DNA of 64,000 bases from Streptomyces sp. TS71-3 (GTDB lineage: Bacteria; Actinomycetota; Actinomycetes; Streptomycetales; Streptomycetaceae), in contig NZ_BNEL01000001.1 in NCBI RefSeq assembly GCF_018327685.1, forward strand, positions 930,001-994,000. Direction: 5' to 3'. A program made the position numbers and the translations under genes. Under the pieces are notes generated by a model, which was not told the origin of the DNA, did no database searches, and saw only the letters and a program-made list of their open reading frames with translations. This document shows, piece after piece, positions 8,234 to 16,923 of this stretch; position 1 is the stretch's first letter; every line of letters begins with the position of its first letter.

Positions 8234-9292
8234 TTGCGCCGGGTAGCCAAGATCGCCGCTGCGTGTCTCGTATCCGCAGCCCTCGCAGTTTCCGCCACCG
8301 CGTGTGGCAGCACGTCCTCCGAGAAGGAGTCCGGTTCGGACAAGGGCTCCGGCGGCAAGGGCGGTTTGAAGGTCGGTATCGCCTTCGACGTCGGTGGCCG
8401 TGGTGACCGCTCCTTCAACGACTCCGCGGCCCGTGGCGGCGAGAAGGCGAAGGGCGAGTTCGGCGTGCAGCTCAAGGAGCTGACCGCCAAGGACACCGAC
8501 ACCGAGGCCGACCGCGAGCAGCGCCTCACGGACATGGCGGACGCAGGGTACAACCCGATCGTCGGCGTCGGCTACGCCTACGCCGCGTCCATGGCCAAGG
8601 TCGCCAAGGAGTACCCGAAGACCACCTTCGGCATCGTGGACTCCGTGGTGAACGCGCCGAACGTCAACAGCATCGTCTTCACCGAGGAGCAGGGCTCCTA
8701 CCTGGCCGGTGTCGCCGCGGCGCTGAAGACCAAGAAAGACCACGTCGGCTTCATCGGCGGTGTGGACGTCCCGCTGATCAAGAAGTTCGAGGCGGGTTAC
8801 GTGCAGGGTGTCAAGGACACCAACCCGAAGATCAAGATCGAGCGGCAGTACCTCAGCCATGGCTCCGACACCTCCGGCTTCAGCAGCCCCGACAAGGGCA
8901 AGGAGGCCGCGCAGGGCATGCTCGACAAGGGTGCGGACGTCGTCTACAGCGCGGCGGGCAGCTCCGGCAACGGCGCGATCGAGGCCGTGCACGGCGTCAA
9001 GGGCGCCTGGGCGATCGGCGTGGACTCCGACCAGTACAACATCCCGGGCCTCGCGCAGTACAAGAGCTCGATCCTCACCTCGGTCGTCAAGAACGTCGAC
9101 ATCGGCGTCTACGACCTGATCAAGTCGGTGCACGACGGCAAGCCGCAGACCGGCACCAGCACCTACTCGCTCGCCAAGAACGGCGTCTCGCTCGCCACCA
9201 GCGGCGGCTTCATCGAGGACATCCAGCCCAAGCTGGACGCGGCCAAGAAGAAGATCGTCGACGGCGACATCAAGGTCAAGACCACCCCGTGA
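8234..9292 (+). CDS. BMP-family nucleoside-binding lipoprotein
   Basis: 352 aa. The TTG at 8234 is preceded by GAAGGAG six nt upstream and begins directly with a lipoprotein signal (RRVAKIAA... then SATAC lipobox at about residue 25), so upstream in-frame codons are rejected. BMP/PnrA family (PF02608): KVGIAFDVGGRGDRSFND, the hinge region NPIVGVGYAYA, TKKDHVGFIGGVDVPLI, and DVVYSAAGSSGNG are characteristic. It is the extracytoplasmic substrate receptor of the ABC importer encoded downstream. The presence of cytidine deaminase and thymidine phosphorylase genes in the same run supports nucleosides as ligand. A 408-bp gap before the ATPase suggests differential expression of the receptor. Confidence 0.92.
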   Translation: MRRVAKIAAACLVSAALAVSATACGSTSSEKESGSDKGSGGKGGLKVGIAFDVGGRGDRSFNDSAARGGEKAKGEFGVQLKELTAKDTDTEADREQRLTDMADAGYNPIVGVGYAYAASMAKVAKEYPKTTFGIVDSVVNAPNVNSIVFTEEQGSYLAGVAAALKTKKDHVGFIGGVDVPLIKKFEAGYVQGVKDTNPKIKIERQYLSHGSDTSGFSSPDKGKEAAQGMLDKGADVVYSAAGSSGNGAIEAVHGVKGAWAIGVDSDQYNIPGLAQYKSSILTSVVKNVDIGVYDLIKSVHDGKPQTGTSTYSLAKNGVSLATSGGFIEDIQPKLDAAKKKIVDGDIKVKTTP

Positions 9293-9700
9293 CGAACGCT
9301 CCCGGCCGCCCGTGGCGGCCCGGCCCCGGCGCCCGCGCCGGCACCGGGCCCGCCCGGACCCCGGGAGCGCCGCATACCCGGCCCGGCGCGGGGAGACGCT
9401 CGGCGCCCCCGTGCCGGGCCGTGACAGCGCCCGGCACCGCCCGTGCGCCGGATCACGGCAGTGCCCCGCGCGGCCACCTCGCCGCCGGGTGCACGGCCGC
9501 TGACAGTGCCCGGCGGCGGCCGCAACAATGTGCCAACGCCCCGCGAGCCGCCGGGCCCCGCGAGCCCAGCCTGACCCAAACGAGAGGCCCTAGCGTCCCG
9601 GCAGCGTCGGACGCGACCGTCCCTCCGCCCGCCGGGAGCCCTCCGCCCCCGCCCGGACGGACCGCCCCTCCCGCCGCCCCCTCGTGATGGAGAGTGCGCC
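9293..9700. other. 408-bp gap inside the transporter operon
   Basis: The gap lies between the abundant receptor gene and the ATPase gene. It is extremely G+C-rich with scattered self-complementary stretches. I see no gene and no convincing promoter. A transcript-attenuating or stabilising structure that favours receptor over membrane parts is possible. Confidence 0.4.
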
Positions 9701-9724
9701 ATCAACGCCTCAAGCCCTCCCGCC

Positions 9725-11416
9725 GTGGAACTCCGCGGGATCACCAAGCGCTTCCCCGGCGTCGTCGCCAACCGGGACATCGACATCACCGTCCACCGCG
9801 GCACCGTGCACGCCCTCTGCGGGGAGAACGGCGCCGGCAAGTCCACCCTGATGAAGATCCTCTACGGGATGCAGAAGCCCGACGAGGGCACCATCGCGGT
9901 CGACGGCGAGCAGGCCTCGTTCCAGACCCCGGCGGACGCCATCGCGCGCGGCATCGGCATGGTGCACCAGCACTTCATGCTCGCCGAGAACCTCACCGTC
10001 CTGGAGAACGTCGTCCTCGGCGCCGAGAAGCTGCACGGCATCGGAACCCGGGCGCGCGCCCGGATCACCGAGATATCCGACGCCTACGGGCTCGGGGTGC
10101 GACCCGGGGCGCTGGTGGAGGAGCTGGGCGTCGCCGACCGCCAGCGGGTGGAGATCCTCAAGGTCCTCTACCGCGGCGCGCGCACCCTGATCCTCGACGA
10201 GCCGACCGCCGTGCTCGTCCCACAGGAGGTGGAGGCCCTCTTCGACAACCTCCGCGAGCTGAAGTCCGAGGGCCTGACCGTCATCTTCATCTCCCACAAG
10301 CTGGGCGAGGTGCTCTCCGTCGCCGACGAGATCACCGTCATCAGGCGCGGCACCACCGTCGGCACCGCCGACCCGCGGAGCACCACGTCCAAGCAGCTCG
10401 CCGAGCTGATGGTGGGCAGCGAACTGCCCTCGCCGCAGACGGAGGAGTCCACGGTCACGGACACCCCGATGCTCCAGCTGGATTCGCTGCGGCTGACGCA
10501 GAGCGGCCTCGACGGCGTGGAGCGGATCGTCCTGGACGACATCTCGTTCACCATCCACCACGGTGAAGTGCTCGGCATCGCGGGCGTCGAGGGCAACGGG
10601 CAGTCCGAGCTCGTCGAGGCCGTGATGGGCATCCGTGATCCCGACAGCGGCACGATCACCCTGGACGGCCGGGACATCTCGCACGCCCCGACCCGGCGGC
10701 GCCGCGAGGGCGGCGTCGGCTACATCCCCGAGGACCGGCACCGGCACGGCCTGCTGCTGGAGGCGCCGCTGTGGGAGAACCGGATCCTCGGCCACGTCAC
10801 CGAGCGGCCCAACTCCCGCGGCGGCCTGATCGACGTCAAGGCATCCCGCGCGGACACCGAGCGGATCGTCGCCGACTACGACGTGCGCACCCCCGGCATC
10901 GAGGTGACCGCGGCCTCGCTCTCCGGCGGCAACCAGCAGAAGCTGATCGTCGGCCGGGAGATGAGCCACCGCCCCAAGCTGCTGATCGCCGCGCACCCCA
11001 CCCGCGGGGTGGACGTCGGCGCCCAGGCGCAGATCTGGGACCAGATCCGCAGGGCGCGCCGCGAGGGCCTTGCGGTGCTGCTGATCTCCGCCGACCTCGA
11101 CGAGCTGATCGGCCTCTCCGACACGCTGCGCGTGATGTACCGGGGCAGGCTCGTCGCGGACGCCGACCCGGCCACCATCACCCCCGAGGAGCTGGGCTCC
11201 GCGATGACGGGCGCGGCCTCCGGGCACCTGGAACACCCCGCCGAGGCGCCACCGGACGGCGCACAGGATCCGGCGGACGGGCGCGGCGGACCGGCGGCCG
11301 AGCCCGGCTCACCCACCGGGGCCGGGGGCGAGGCCGGGGCCGCTGCCATCCCGCCGCAGCAGGGCACCGCCGGCACCCCGTCGGACACCGCCGCCAGCGA
11401 GGACGAGCGCCGATGA
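9725..11416 (+). CDS. ABC transporter ATP-binding protein, nucleoside type (double NBD)
   Basis: 563 aa from the first conventional start, GTG 9725. An in-frame ATC at 9701 lies exactly 8 nt after GGAG (9689-9692) and would add INASSPPA, so it may be the real start. It carries two ABC domains. The first has Walker A GENGAGKST and Walker B LILDEPTAVL. The second has a degenerate Walker A (GVEGNGQSE), a good signature LSGGNQQK and a degenerate Walker B (LLIAAHPTRGVD). This matches the sugar/nucleoside class (RbsA/YufO-like). The ~60-residue Pro/Gly/Ala tail is low complexity. Its stop overlaps the next start (ATGA), showing translational coupling with the permease. Confidence 0.92.
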   Translation: MELRGITKRFPGVVANRDIDITVHRGTVHALCGENGAGKSTLMKILYGMQKPDEGTIAVDGEQASFQTPADAIARGIGMVHQHFMLAENLTVLENVVLGAEKLHGIGTRARARITEISDAYGLGVRPGALVEELGVADRQRVEILKVLYRGARTLILDEPTAVLVPQEVEALFDNLRELKSEGLTVIFISHKLGEVLSVADEITVIRRGTTVGTADPRSTTSKQLAELMVGSELPSPQTEESTVTDTPMLQLDSLRLTQSGLDGVERIVLDDISFTIHHGEVLGIAGVEGNGQSELVEAVMGIRDPDSGTITLDGRDISHAPTRRRREGGVGYIPEDRHRHGLLLEAPLWENRILGHVTERPNSRGGLIDVKASRADTERIVADYDVRTPGIEVTAASLSGGNQQKLIVGREMSHRPKLLIAAHPTRGVDVGAQAQIWDQIRRARREGLAVLLISADLDELIGLSDTLRVMYRGRLVADADPATITPEELGSAMTGAASGHLEHPAEAPPDGAQDPADGRGGPAAEPGSPTGAGGEAGAAAIPPQQGTAGTPSDTAASEDERR

Positions 11417-12567
11417 AGAACCTGACCGCACGCATCGACAGGGAGCGGCTGTTCCTCGCCGTGGCGGCGCCCGCGCTGGCGATCGTCGCCGCCCTGCTCG
11501 TCACCACCCTGGTGATCCTCGCCACCGGCAAGGACCCGTCCGCCGCGTTCAGCGACATGCTGAGCTACGGCACCGCCAGCGACAGCCAGGTCTACATCCT
11601 CAACAAGGCGACGACCTACTACCTCGCGGGCGTCGCGGTGGCCGTCGGCTTCCGGATGAACCTCTTCAACATCGGCGTGGACGGGCAGTACCGGCTCGCG
11701 GCGTTCTTCGCCGCGGTGCTCGGCGGCGCGCTCACCCTGCCGGGCATCGTCGCCGTGCCGCTGATCATCCTCTGCGCGATGGCGACCGGCGCGCTGTGGG
11801 CCGCCATCGCGGGCATCCTCAAGGTGACCAGGGGCGTCAGCGAGGTGATCTCCACGATCATGCTCAACTCCATCGCCACCGCCGTCATCGCCTACCTCCT
11901 CCAGCCCGGGCAGCTCGGCCAGCTCGACCAGGCCGGCACCCTCGTCTCCACCAAGCCGCTGCCGAAGCCGTCGTACTTCTTCAGCTTCAACGCCGGACCC
12001 GCGGGCGAGCTGTGGGGCTTCATCGTGATCGCGGTGCTGGTGGGCGTCGTGTACTGGTTCGTGCTCGGCCGCACCCGGTTCGGCTTCGACCTGCGCACCG
12101 TCGGACGCTCCGAGTCGGCCGCGGACGCGAGCGGCGTCAGCGTGAAGAAGATGGTCGCCACCAGCATGATCATCTCGGGTGCGGTGGCCGGCCTGATCGG
12201 CATGCCGACACTGCTGAACGACAGCCACCAGTACAGCAACGACTTCCCCGCCGGCGTCGGCTTCACGGGCATCGCCATCGCCCTGCTGGGCCGCAACCAC
12301 CCGGTCGGCATCGCGCTCGGCGCGCTGCTCTGGGGCTTTTTGGAACGCACCACGAACCACCTGGAGTTCCAGGGCTACGACAAGGAGATCCTGGGCGTCA
12401 TCCAGGGCGTCATCGTGCTCTGCGTGGTCATCGCCTACGAAGTCGTCAGGCGCTACGGGCTCCGCCGCCAGCAACAGCGCGTCGGCGCCGAGCTGGCCGC
12501 GGCGGCCCGGGGGGCCGCTTCGGCCGCCACCGCCGGCCCCACCGAGAAGCAGGAGGTCGCGCGATGA
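11413..12567 (+). CDS. Nucleoside ABC transporter permease, subunit 1
   Basis: 384 aa. The ATG overlaps the ATPase stop. Inner-membrane permease of the BPD_transp_2 family (PF02653). An N-terminal hydrophobic helix (LAIVAALLVTTLVILA) is followed by about eight to nine more. The segment GFRMNLFNIGVDGQYRLAA and the later GFTGIAIALLGRNHPVG are typical of YufP-like nucleoside permeases. The C-terminus is a charged, Ala-rich cytoplasmic tail. It pairs with the second permease to form the channel and is energised by the double ATPase just upstream. Confidence 0.92.
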   Translation: MKNLTARIDRERLFLAVAAPALAIVAALLVTTLVILATGKDPSAAFSDMLSYGTASDSQVYILNKATTYYLAGVAVAVGFRMNLFNIGVDGQYRLAAFFAAVLGGALTLPGIVAVPLIILCAMATGALWAAIAGILKVTRGVSEVISTIMLNSIATAVIAYLLQPGQLGQLDQAGTLVSTKPLPKPSYFFSFNAGPAGELWGFIVIAVLVGVVYWFVLGRTRFGFDLRTVGRSESAADASGVSVKKMVATSMIISGAVAGLIGMPTLLNDSHQYSNDFPAGVGFTGIAIALLGRNHPVGIALGALLWGFLERTTNHLEFQGYDKEILGVIQGVIVLCVVIAYEVVRRYGLRRQQQRVGAELAAAARGAASAATAGPTEKQEVAR

Positions 12568-13856
12568 CCACCCAGACCACGACGCCGGGGACAGCGCCGG
12601 CCGCGGCCCCCGCGGTCTCGGGCGCCACGCGGGGCACCCGCTGGACGCTCACCCGGATCCTGCTCGTCGCCGGTGCCGCGCTCGTCCTGGTCTCGCTGGT
12701 GCGCATCGTCACCGGCTCCGACCAGCTCACCTCCGAGGGCCAGATAGGCGCCGCACTCGGGCTCGCCGTGCCGATCGGGCTCGCCGGCCTGGCCGGCCTC
12801 TGGTCCGAGCGGGCCGGCGTGGTCAACATCGGCCTCGAAGGCATGATGATCCTCGGCTCGTTCGGCGCCGGCTGGCTCGGCTGGCAGACCAACCCGTGGC
12901 TCGGCCTGCTCTGCGGCATCGGCTTCGGCGTGCTCGGCGGCCTGGTGCACGCGGTCGCCACGATCACGTTCGGCGTCGACCACATCGTCTCCGGCGTGGC
13001 GATCAACCTCCTCGCGCTCGGCGCCACCCAGTACCTCGCCAAGCTCTCCTTCGCGACGGGCGACGCCGCCGCGAAGGGCGGCAACCCCAAGCAGTCGCCC
13101 CCGGCGGGCTCGCTCGGGGACATCACCGTGCCCGGCCTGTCCGACGGGCTGATCTCGGTCCAGAACCACCACTGGTTCCTCGTCTCCGACCTCGCCGGCA
13201 TCCTCGGCGGCCTGGTCACCGACCTCTCCGTGGTCACCGTCATCGCCGTGCTGCTGTTCGTCGGGAGCTGGCTGCTGCTGTGGCGCACCGCCTTCGGGCT
13301 GCGGCTGCGGTCCTGCGGCGAGAACCCGATCGCCGCGGAGTCCCTGGGCGTGCACGTCTACTCGTACAAGTACGCGGCCGTCGCGATCTCCGGCGGCCTC
13401 GCCGGGCTCGGCGGCGCCTTCCTCGCGCTGGTCACCTCGCACATCTACCTGGAGGGACAGACCGGGGGCCGCGGCTACATCGGCCTCGCCGCGATGATCT
13501 TCGGCAACTGGCGGCCCGGTGGTCTCGCCATGGGCGCGGGCCTCTTCGGCTTCGCCGACGCCCTCCAGCTCCGCAACGGCGGCGAGACCGTGCACTCCCT
13601 GCTGCTCCTGCTCGTCGTGTTGCTGGCGCTGCTCGCGGGCTGGAAGCTGTATCGCAGGGCCCTGTGGCAGGGCGTGGTCAGCGCGGTGGTCGCGGCCGTC
13701 GTGCTGGTCTGGTACCTGCTGACGGACACGGTGCCCGGCGACTTCGTCGGGGCCACCCCGTACGTCGTCACCCTGCTGGTGCTGTCGCTGTCCGCGCAGC
13801 GCCTGCGGATGCCCAGGGCCGACGGGATGCGCTACCGGAAGGGGCAGGGCACGTGA
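12564..13856 (+). CDS. Nucleoside ABC transporter permease, subunit 2
   Basis: 430 aa. Starts within the stop of permease 1 (ATGA). BPD_transp_2 family, YufQ-like. LGLAVPIGLAGLAGLWSERAGVVNIGLEGMM is the conserved motif in its first third (near residues 66-97), and GGRGYIGLAAMIFGNWRP near 305 is the second family landmark. The N-terminal 30 residues are Thr/Pro/Ala-rich and the rest holds about nine to ten membrane helices. Together with the first permease it forms a heterodimeric pore for nucleosides captured by the BMP lipoprotein. Its stop overlaps the GTG of the cytidine deaminase gene, linking uptake directly to salvage. Confidence 0.92.
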   Translation: MTTQTTTPGTAPAAAPAVSGATRGTRWTLTRILLVAGAALVLVSLVRIVTGSDQLTSEGQIGAALGLAVPIGLAGLAGLWSERAGVVNIGLEGMMILGSFGAGWLGWQTNPWLGLLCGIGFGVLGGLVHAVATITFGVDHIVSGVAINLLALGATQYLAKLSFATGDAAAKGGNPKQSPPAGSLGDITVPGLSDGLISVQNHHWFLVSDLAGILGGLVTDLSVVTVIAVLLFVGSWLLLWRTAFGLRLRSCGENPIAAESLGVHVYSYKYAAVAISGGLAGLGGAFLALVTSHIYLEGQTGGRGYIGLAAMIFGNWRPGGLAMGAGLFGFADALQLRNGGETVHSLLLLLVVLLALLAGWKLYRRALWQGVVSAVVAAVVLVWYLLTDTVPGDFVGATPYVVTLLVLSLSAQRLRMPRADGMRYRKGQGT

Positions 13857-14341
13857 CGCACGGCGGCGACCGGGGGACGGGCGGCACGGCCGCGACAGGC
13901 GGCGCCCCGCACGTGCCCGGCGCCGCCGGCCCGCCGCCGGACGGCCCCTGCGACGTCGAGGCCGACTGGCCCGCCCTGCGCGCGGTGGCCCGGGACGCGA
14001 TGACCCGGGCGTACGCGCCCTACTCGGGCTTCCCGGTCGGCGCCGCGGCCCGCGTCGACGACGGCCGCACGGTCTCCGGCTGCAACGTCGAGAACGCCTC
14101 GTACGGCCTCGGCCTGTGCGCCGAATGCGGCCTCGTCTCCGAACTCCTGCGCACCGGCGGCGGCACCCTCACGCACTTCACCTGCGTGGACGGCGACGGC
14201 GAGATCCTGATGCCCTGCGGCCGCTGCCGCCAGCTCCTCTACGAGTTCGGCGGCCCTTCCCTGATCCTGGAAACCCCCAAGGGCTTCAGCACCCTGGGCG
14301 AACTCCTCCCTCAGGCCTTCGGCCCGGACCACCTGAGATAA
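13853..14341 (+). CDS. cdd: Cytidine deaminase
   Basis: 162 aa, GTG start overlapping the permease stop (GTGA). It hydrolyses cytidine and deoxycytidine to uridine and deoxyuridine. The zinc site is visible: CNVENASYG near residue 66, CAEC near 79 with the proton-shuttle Glu, and PCGRCRQ near 122. The usual CAER motif reads CAEC here. Homotetrameric small CDAs are 130-140 aa; the excess is an N-terminal ~35-residue Gly/Pro-rich extension. Operon position shows that imported cytidine is deaminated before phosphorolysis. Confidence 0.93.
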   Translation: MTHGGDRGTGGTAATGGAPHVPGAAGPPPDGPCDVEADWPALRAVARDAMTRAYAPYSGFPVGAAARVDDGRTVSGCNVENASYGLGLCAECGLVSELLRTGGGTLTHFTCVDGDGEILMPCGRCRQLLYEFGGPSLILETPKGFSTLGELLPQAFGPDHLR

Positions 14342-14710
14342 CGGGGATCTGCCGCGGGCCTGGGGCCCACGCGGGGGGCGGCCGCGATCGGGGGCACACG
14401 GCCAGGCAACGAGGGCGGGTGGGGCACCGATCAGGGGCGCGGGGAACTGCGCAAAGAACCACGGCGCACGGTCAGGCAACGAGGGCGGGTGGGGGCATCG
14501 ACCAGGGGCGCGGGGAACTGCGCAAGAAGCCACGGCGCACGGTCAGGGAACGACGGCGGATGTGGCAGCGATCATCAGGGGCGCGGGGAACTGCGCGAAA
14601 AACCACGGCGCACGGTCAGGCAGCAACGGCGGGTGCGGCAGTGATCATCAGGGGCGCGGGGAACCGCGCGAAAACCACGACGGACAGCACGAGGGACAGA
14701 AGGACACCGC
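14342..14710. repeat. Four tandem units carrying the 20-mer repeat, between cdd and deoA
   Basis: Four units about 70-75 bp apart each contain CAGGGGCGCGGGGAACTGCG followed by an A-rich trinucleotide run and a CACGGCGCACGGTCAGG spacer. The 20-mers begin near 14433, 14505, 14577 and 14650; the last has one substitution (GAACCGCGCG). No open reading frame of quality is present. The array interrupts an otherwise tightly coupled operon, so deoA may read through it or start from its own promoter. Confidence 0.85.
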
Positions 14711-16069
14711 ATGGACGCCATCTCGATCATCCGGGCAAAGCGCGACGCGCAACCCCTCACCGACCCCCAGATCGACTGGATCATCGACGCCTACACCCAC
14801 GGCACCGTCGCGGACGAACAGATGTCCGCCCTGGCCATGGCCATCCTCCTGAACGGCATGACCCGAAGGGAGATCTCCCGCTGGACGGCAGCCATGATCG
14901 CCTCAGGTGAACGCCTGGACATCACGGGCGCCCTGGCGGCCGGCACGGCGCAGACCCCGCACGCCACAGCGACACCGGGGGCGCCGGGGACACCGGGTGC
15001 CCGGGGCGCCACCCCCGGCCCCACCACCGACAAGCACTCGACCGGCGGCGTGGGCGACAAGATCACCCTCCCCCTCGCCCCCCTCGTGGCCGCCTGCGGA
15101 GCCACCGTCCCGCAACTCTCCGGCCGCGGCCTCGGCCACACCGGCGGCACCCTCGACAAGCTGGAGTCCATCCCGGGCTGGCGGGCCCGCCTCAGCAACG
15201 CGGAGATGCTCGACGTGCTCCGCTCCGCCGGCTGCGTCGTCTGCGCCGCCGGCGACGGCCTCGCCCCGGCCGACCGCAAGCTGTACGCGCTGCGGGACGT
15301 CACCGGCACGGTCGAGTCGATCCCGCTGATCGCCTCCTCGATCATGTCGAAGAAGATCGCCGAGGGCACGGGCTCCCTGGTGCTCGACGTGAAGGTCGGC
15401 ACGGGAGCGTTCATGAAGACGGTCGAGGACGCCCGCGAGCTGGCCACCACGATGGTCGGGCTCGGCACCGACCACGGCGTGCGGACGGTCGCCCTGCTCA
15501 CCGGGATGTCCACGCCCCTCGGGCTCACCGCGGGCAACGCACTGGAGGTCCGCGAGTCCTTGGAGGTGCTGGCCGGCGGCGGCCCCGCGGACGTCGTCGA
15601 ACTCACCCTGGCGCTGGCCCGCGAGATGCTGGACGCGGCCGGCCTGGCGGACGCCGACCCGGCGAAGGCCCTCGCCGACGGCTCCGCGATGGACGCCTGG
15701 CGCCGGATGATCAGCGCCCAGGGCGGCGACCCGGACGCCCCGCTGCCCACCTCCCGCCACCAGCACATCGTCACCGCCCCCGCCACCGGCGTGGTGACCC
15801 GGCTCGACGCCTACGACGTCGGCGTGGCCGCCTGGCGCCTCGGCGCGGGCCGCGCCCGCAAGGAGGACCCCGTCCAGGCCGCGGCGGGCGTCGAACTCCA
15901 CGCGAAGCCGGGCGACGAGGTCACCAAGGGCGCCCCCCTCATGACCCTGCACACCGACACCCCGGACCGCTTCGACTACGCCACCGAGGCCCTCACCACG
16001 TCCTACGACATCGCCCCCCTGGGCACGGAGGTGCCGGTGGCACCGATTGTGCGGGAACGTATTGCCTGA
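14711..16069 (+). CDS. deoA: Thymidine/pyrimidine-nucleoside phosphorylase
   Basis: 452 aa, ATG start with GGACAG-type ribosome site about 11 nt upstream. It converts thymidine or deoxyuridine plus phosphate to base and deoxyribose-1-phosphate. Family landmarks are ALAMAILLNGMT near 37, the phosphate-binding segment DKHSTGGVGDKITLPL near 109-124, SGRGLGHTGGTLDKL near 138, and KVGTGAFM near 232. A ~25-residue Ala/Thr/Pro/Gly insertion precedes the phosphate loop (residues ~80-107), making it longer than the usual ~430 aa. Next enzyme in the route (mutase) is encoded at 41.6 kb and DeoC at 36.6 kb. Confidence 0.94.
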   Translation: MDAISIIRAKRDAQPLTDPQIDWIIDAYTHGTVADEQMSALAMAILLNGMTRREISRWTAAMIASGERLDITGALAAGTAQTPHATATPGAPGTPGARGATPGPTTDKHSTGGVGDKITLPLAPLVAACGATVPQLSGRGLGHTGGTLDKLESIPGWRARLSNAEMLDVLRSAGCVVCAAGDGLAPADRKLYALRDVTGTVESIPLIASSIMSKKIAEGTGSLVLDVKVGTGAFMKTVEDARELATTMVGLGTDHGVRTVALLTGMSTPLGLTAGNALEVRESLEVLAGGGPADVVELTLALAREMLDAAGLADADPAKALADGSAMDAWRRMISAQGGDPDAPLPTSRHQHIVTAPATGVVTRLDAYDVGVAAWRLGAGRARKEDPVQAAAGVELHAKPGDEVTKGAPLMTLHTDTPDRFDYATEALTTSYDIAPLGTEVPVAPIVRERIA

Positions 16070-16167
16070 TCCTTCTATATCCCTTTCCGGTGAACGGCGT
16101 GCAATGGTCCGGCTGTGCTGCCGTTCGGCATGCTGTAGTCGGTGACGCACTGATTGGAGAACCGCCA
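16070..16167 (+). promoter_or_regulatory. Upstream region and 5' exon of the intron-split Uma2 gene
   Basis: This short stretch after deoA ends in GGAG (16156-16159), seven spacer bases and a lone A at 16167. The group II intron starts at 16168. Joining A16167 to TG at 19686-19687 recreates an ATG start at ideal distance from the ribosome site. A T/A-rich patch (CTTCTATATCC, near 16072) could be part of the promoter. Confidence 0.75.
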
Positions 16168-16923
16168 GTGCGACACGAAGTCGCTCCACCCAAGTGGATG
16201 ACCCGCAGGAGGGAAGAAGGTCATGAGCAGGTCATCCCGGACCAGTGTCCAGGGTCCGTCCCCACTTCCGCATGCGTCGCTGGCAACGGCGGGGCGTGAA
16301 GCCGGAAGCGTGAAGCTCAAGAGCAGCCCGGCCATCGGGCCGCAACAAGCGAGGGGAAGACCGGACGGGCTAATGAGAATGAACCCTTGAAGAAGTCCCG
16401 TAACTCCAGTGCCGCGTCGATGGTGAGCAGTCGGCGGCAATAGGCCCTTGCGCGGAAGAGCGCACGACGACCCCTGAAGATTGGCCGCGAAGGGGGAGGG
16501 CACCGTCGGGCCCGGGATTAAGAGGGAGCCCACCCCGGCCGCATCTTGTGGGAGCGGAACGTGGAAACCCCGTTGGAGTCCGAGAGTGTGATCATTCTCG
16601 GTAAGCCGGAGGTAACGAAGGCCCAAGCCTCCAGCGGGACAGGATGATCCGAGAAGCGAACGCCGATGGGGCGAAAGCCCAGAGGAAAGGGCCGCGGGTC
16701 CCCCACCCGCGTCACATAACTCGTCGGATACGGGGCGATACCCGGCCCGAAAGGGAGCCCACGCGGATCAGGTAGGCCCGTGAAGAAGAACTGCGAAGAA
16801 CCCCGAACCGAAGGGCAAGTTGGATGCCGCAGGCAGGTGAAGCAGCGACGCCTGTGGCGGCGATGCCTCCTGCGACGGCGAACGGACCGGAGGACTACGC
16901 CCAGGCTTGGCACAGCATCGAAT

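Noticed and set aside
14342..14710. CRISPR-like array
   Set aside because: Repeat units are ~70 bp with similar spacers, occur in both orientations elsewhere, and no cas gene is present.
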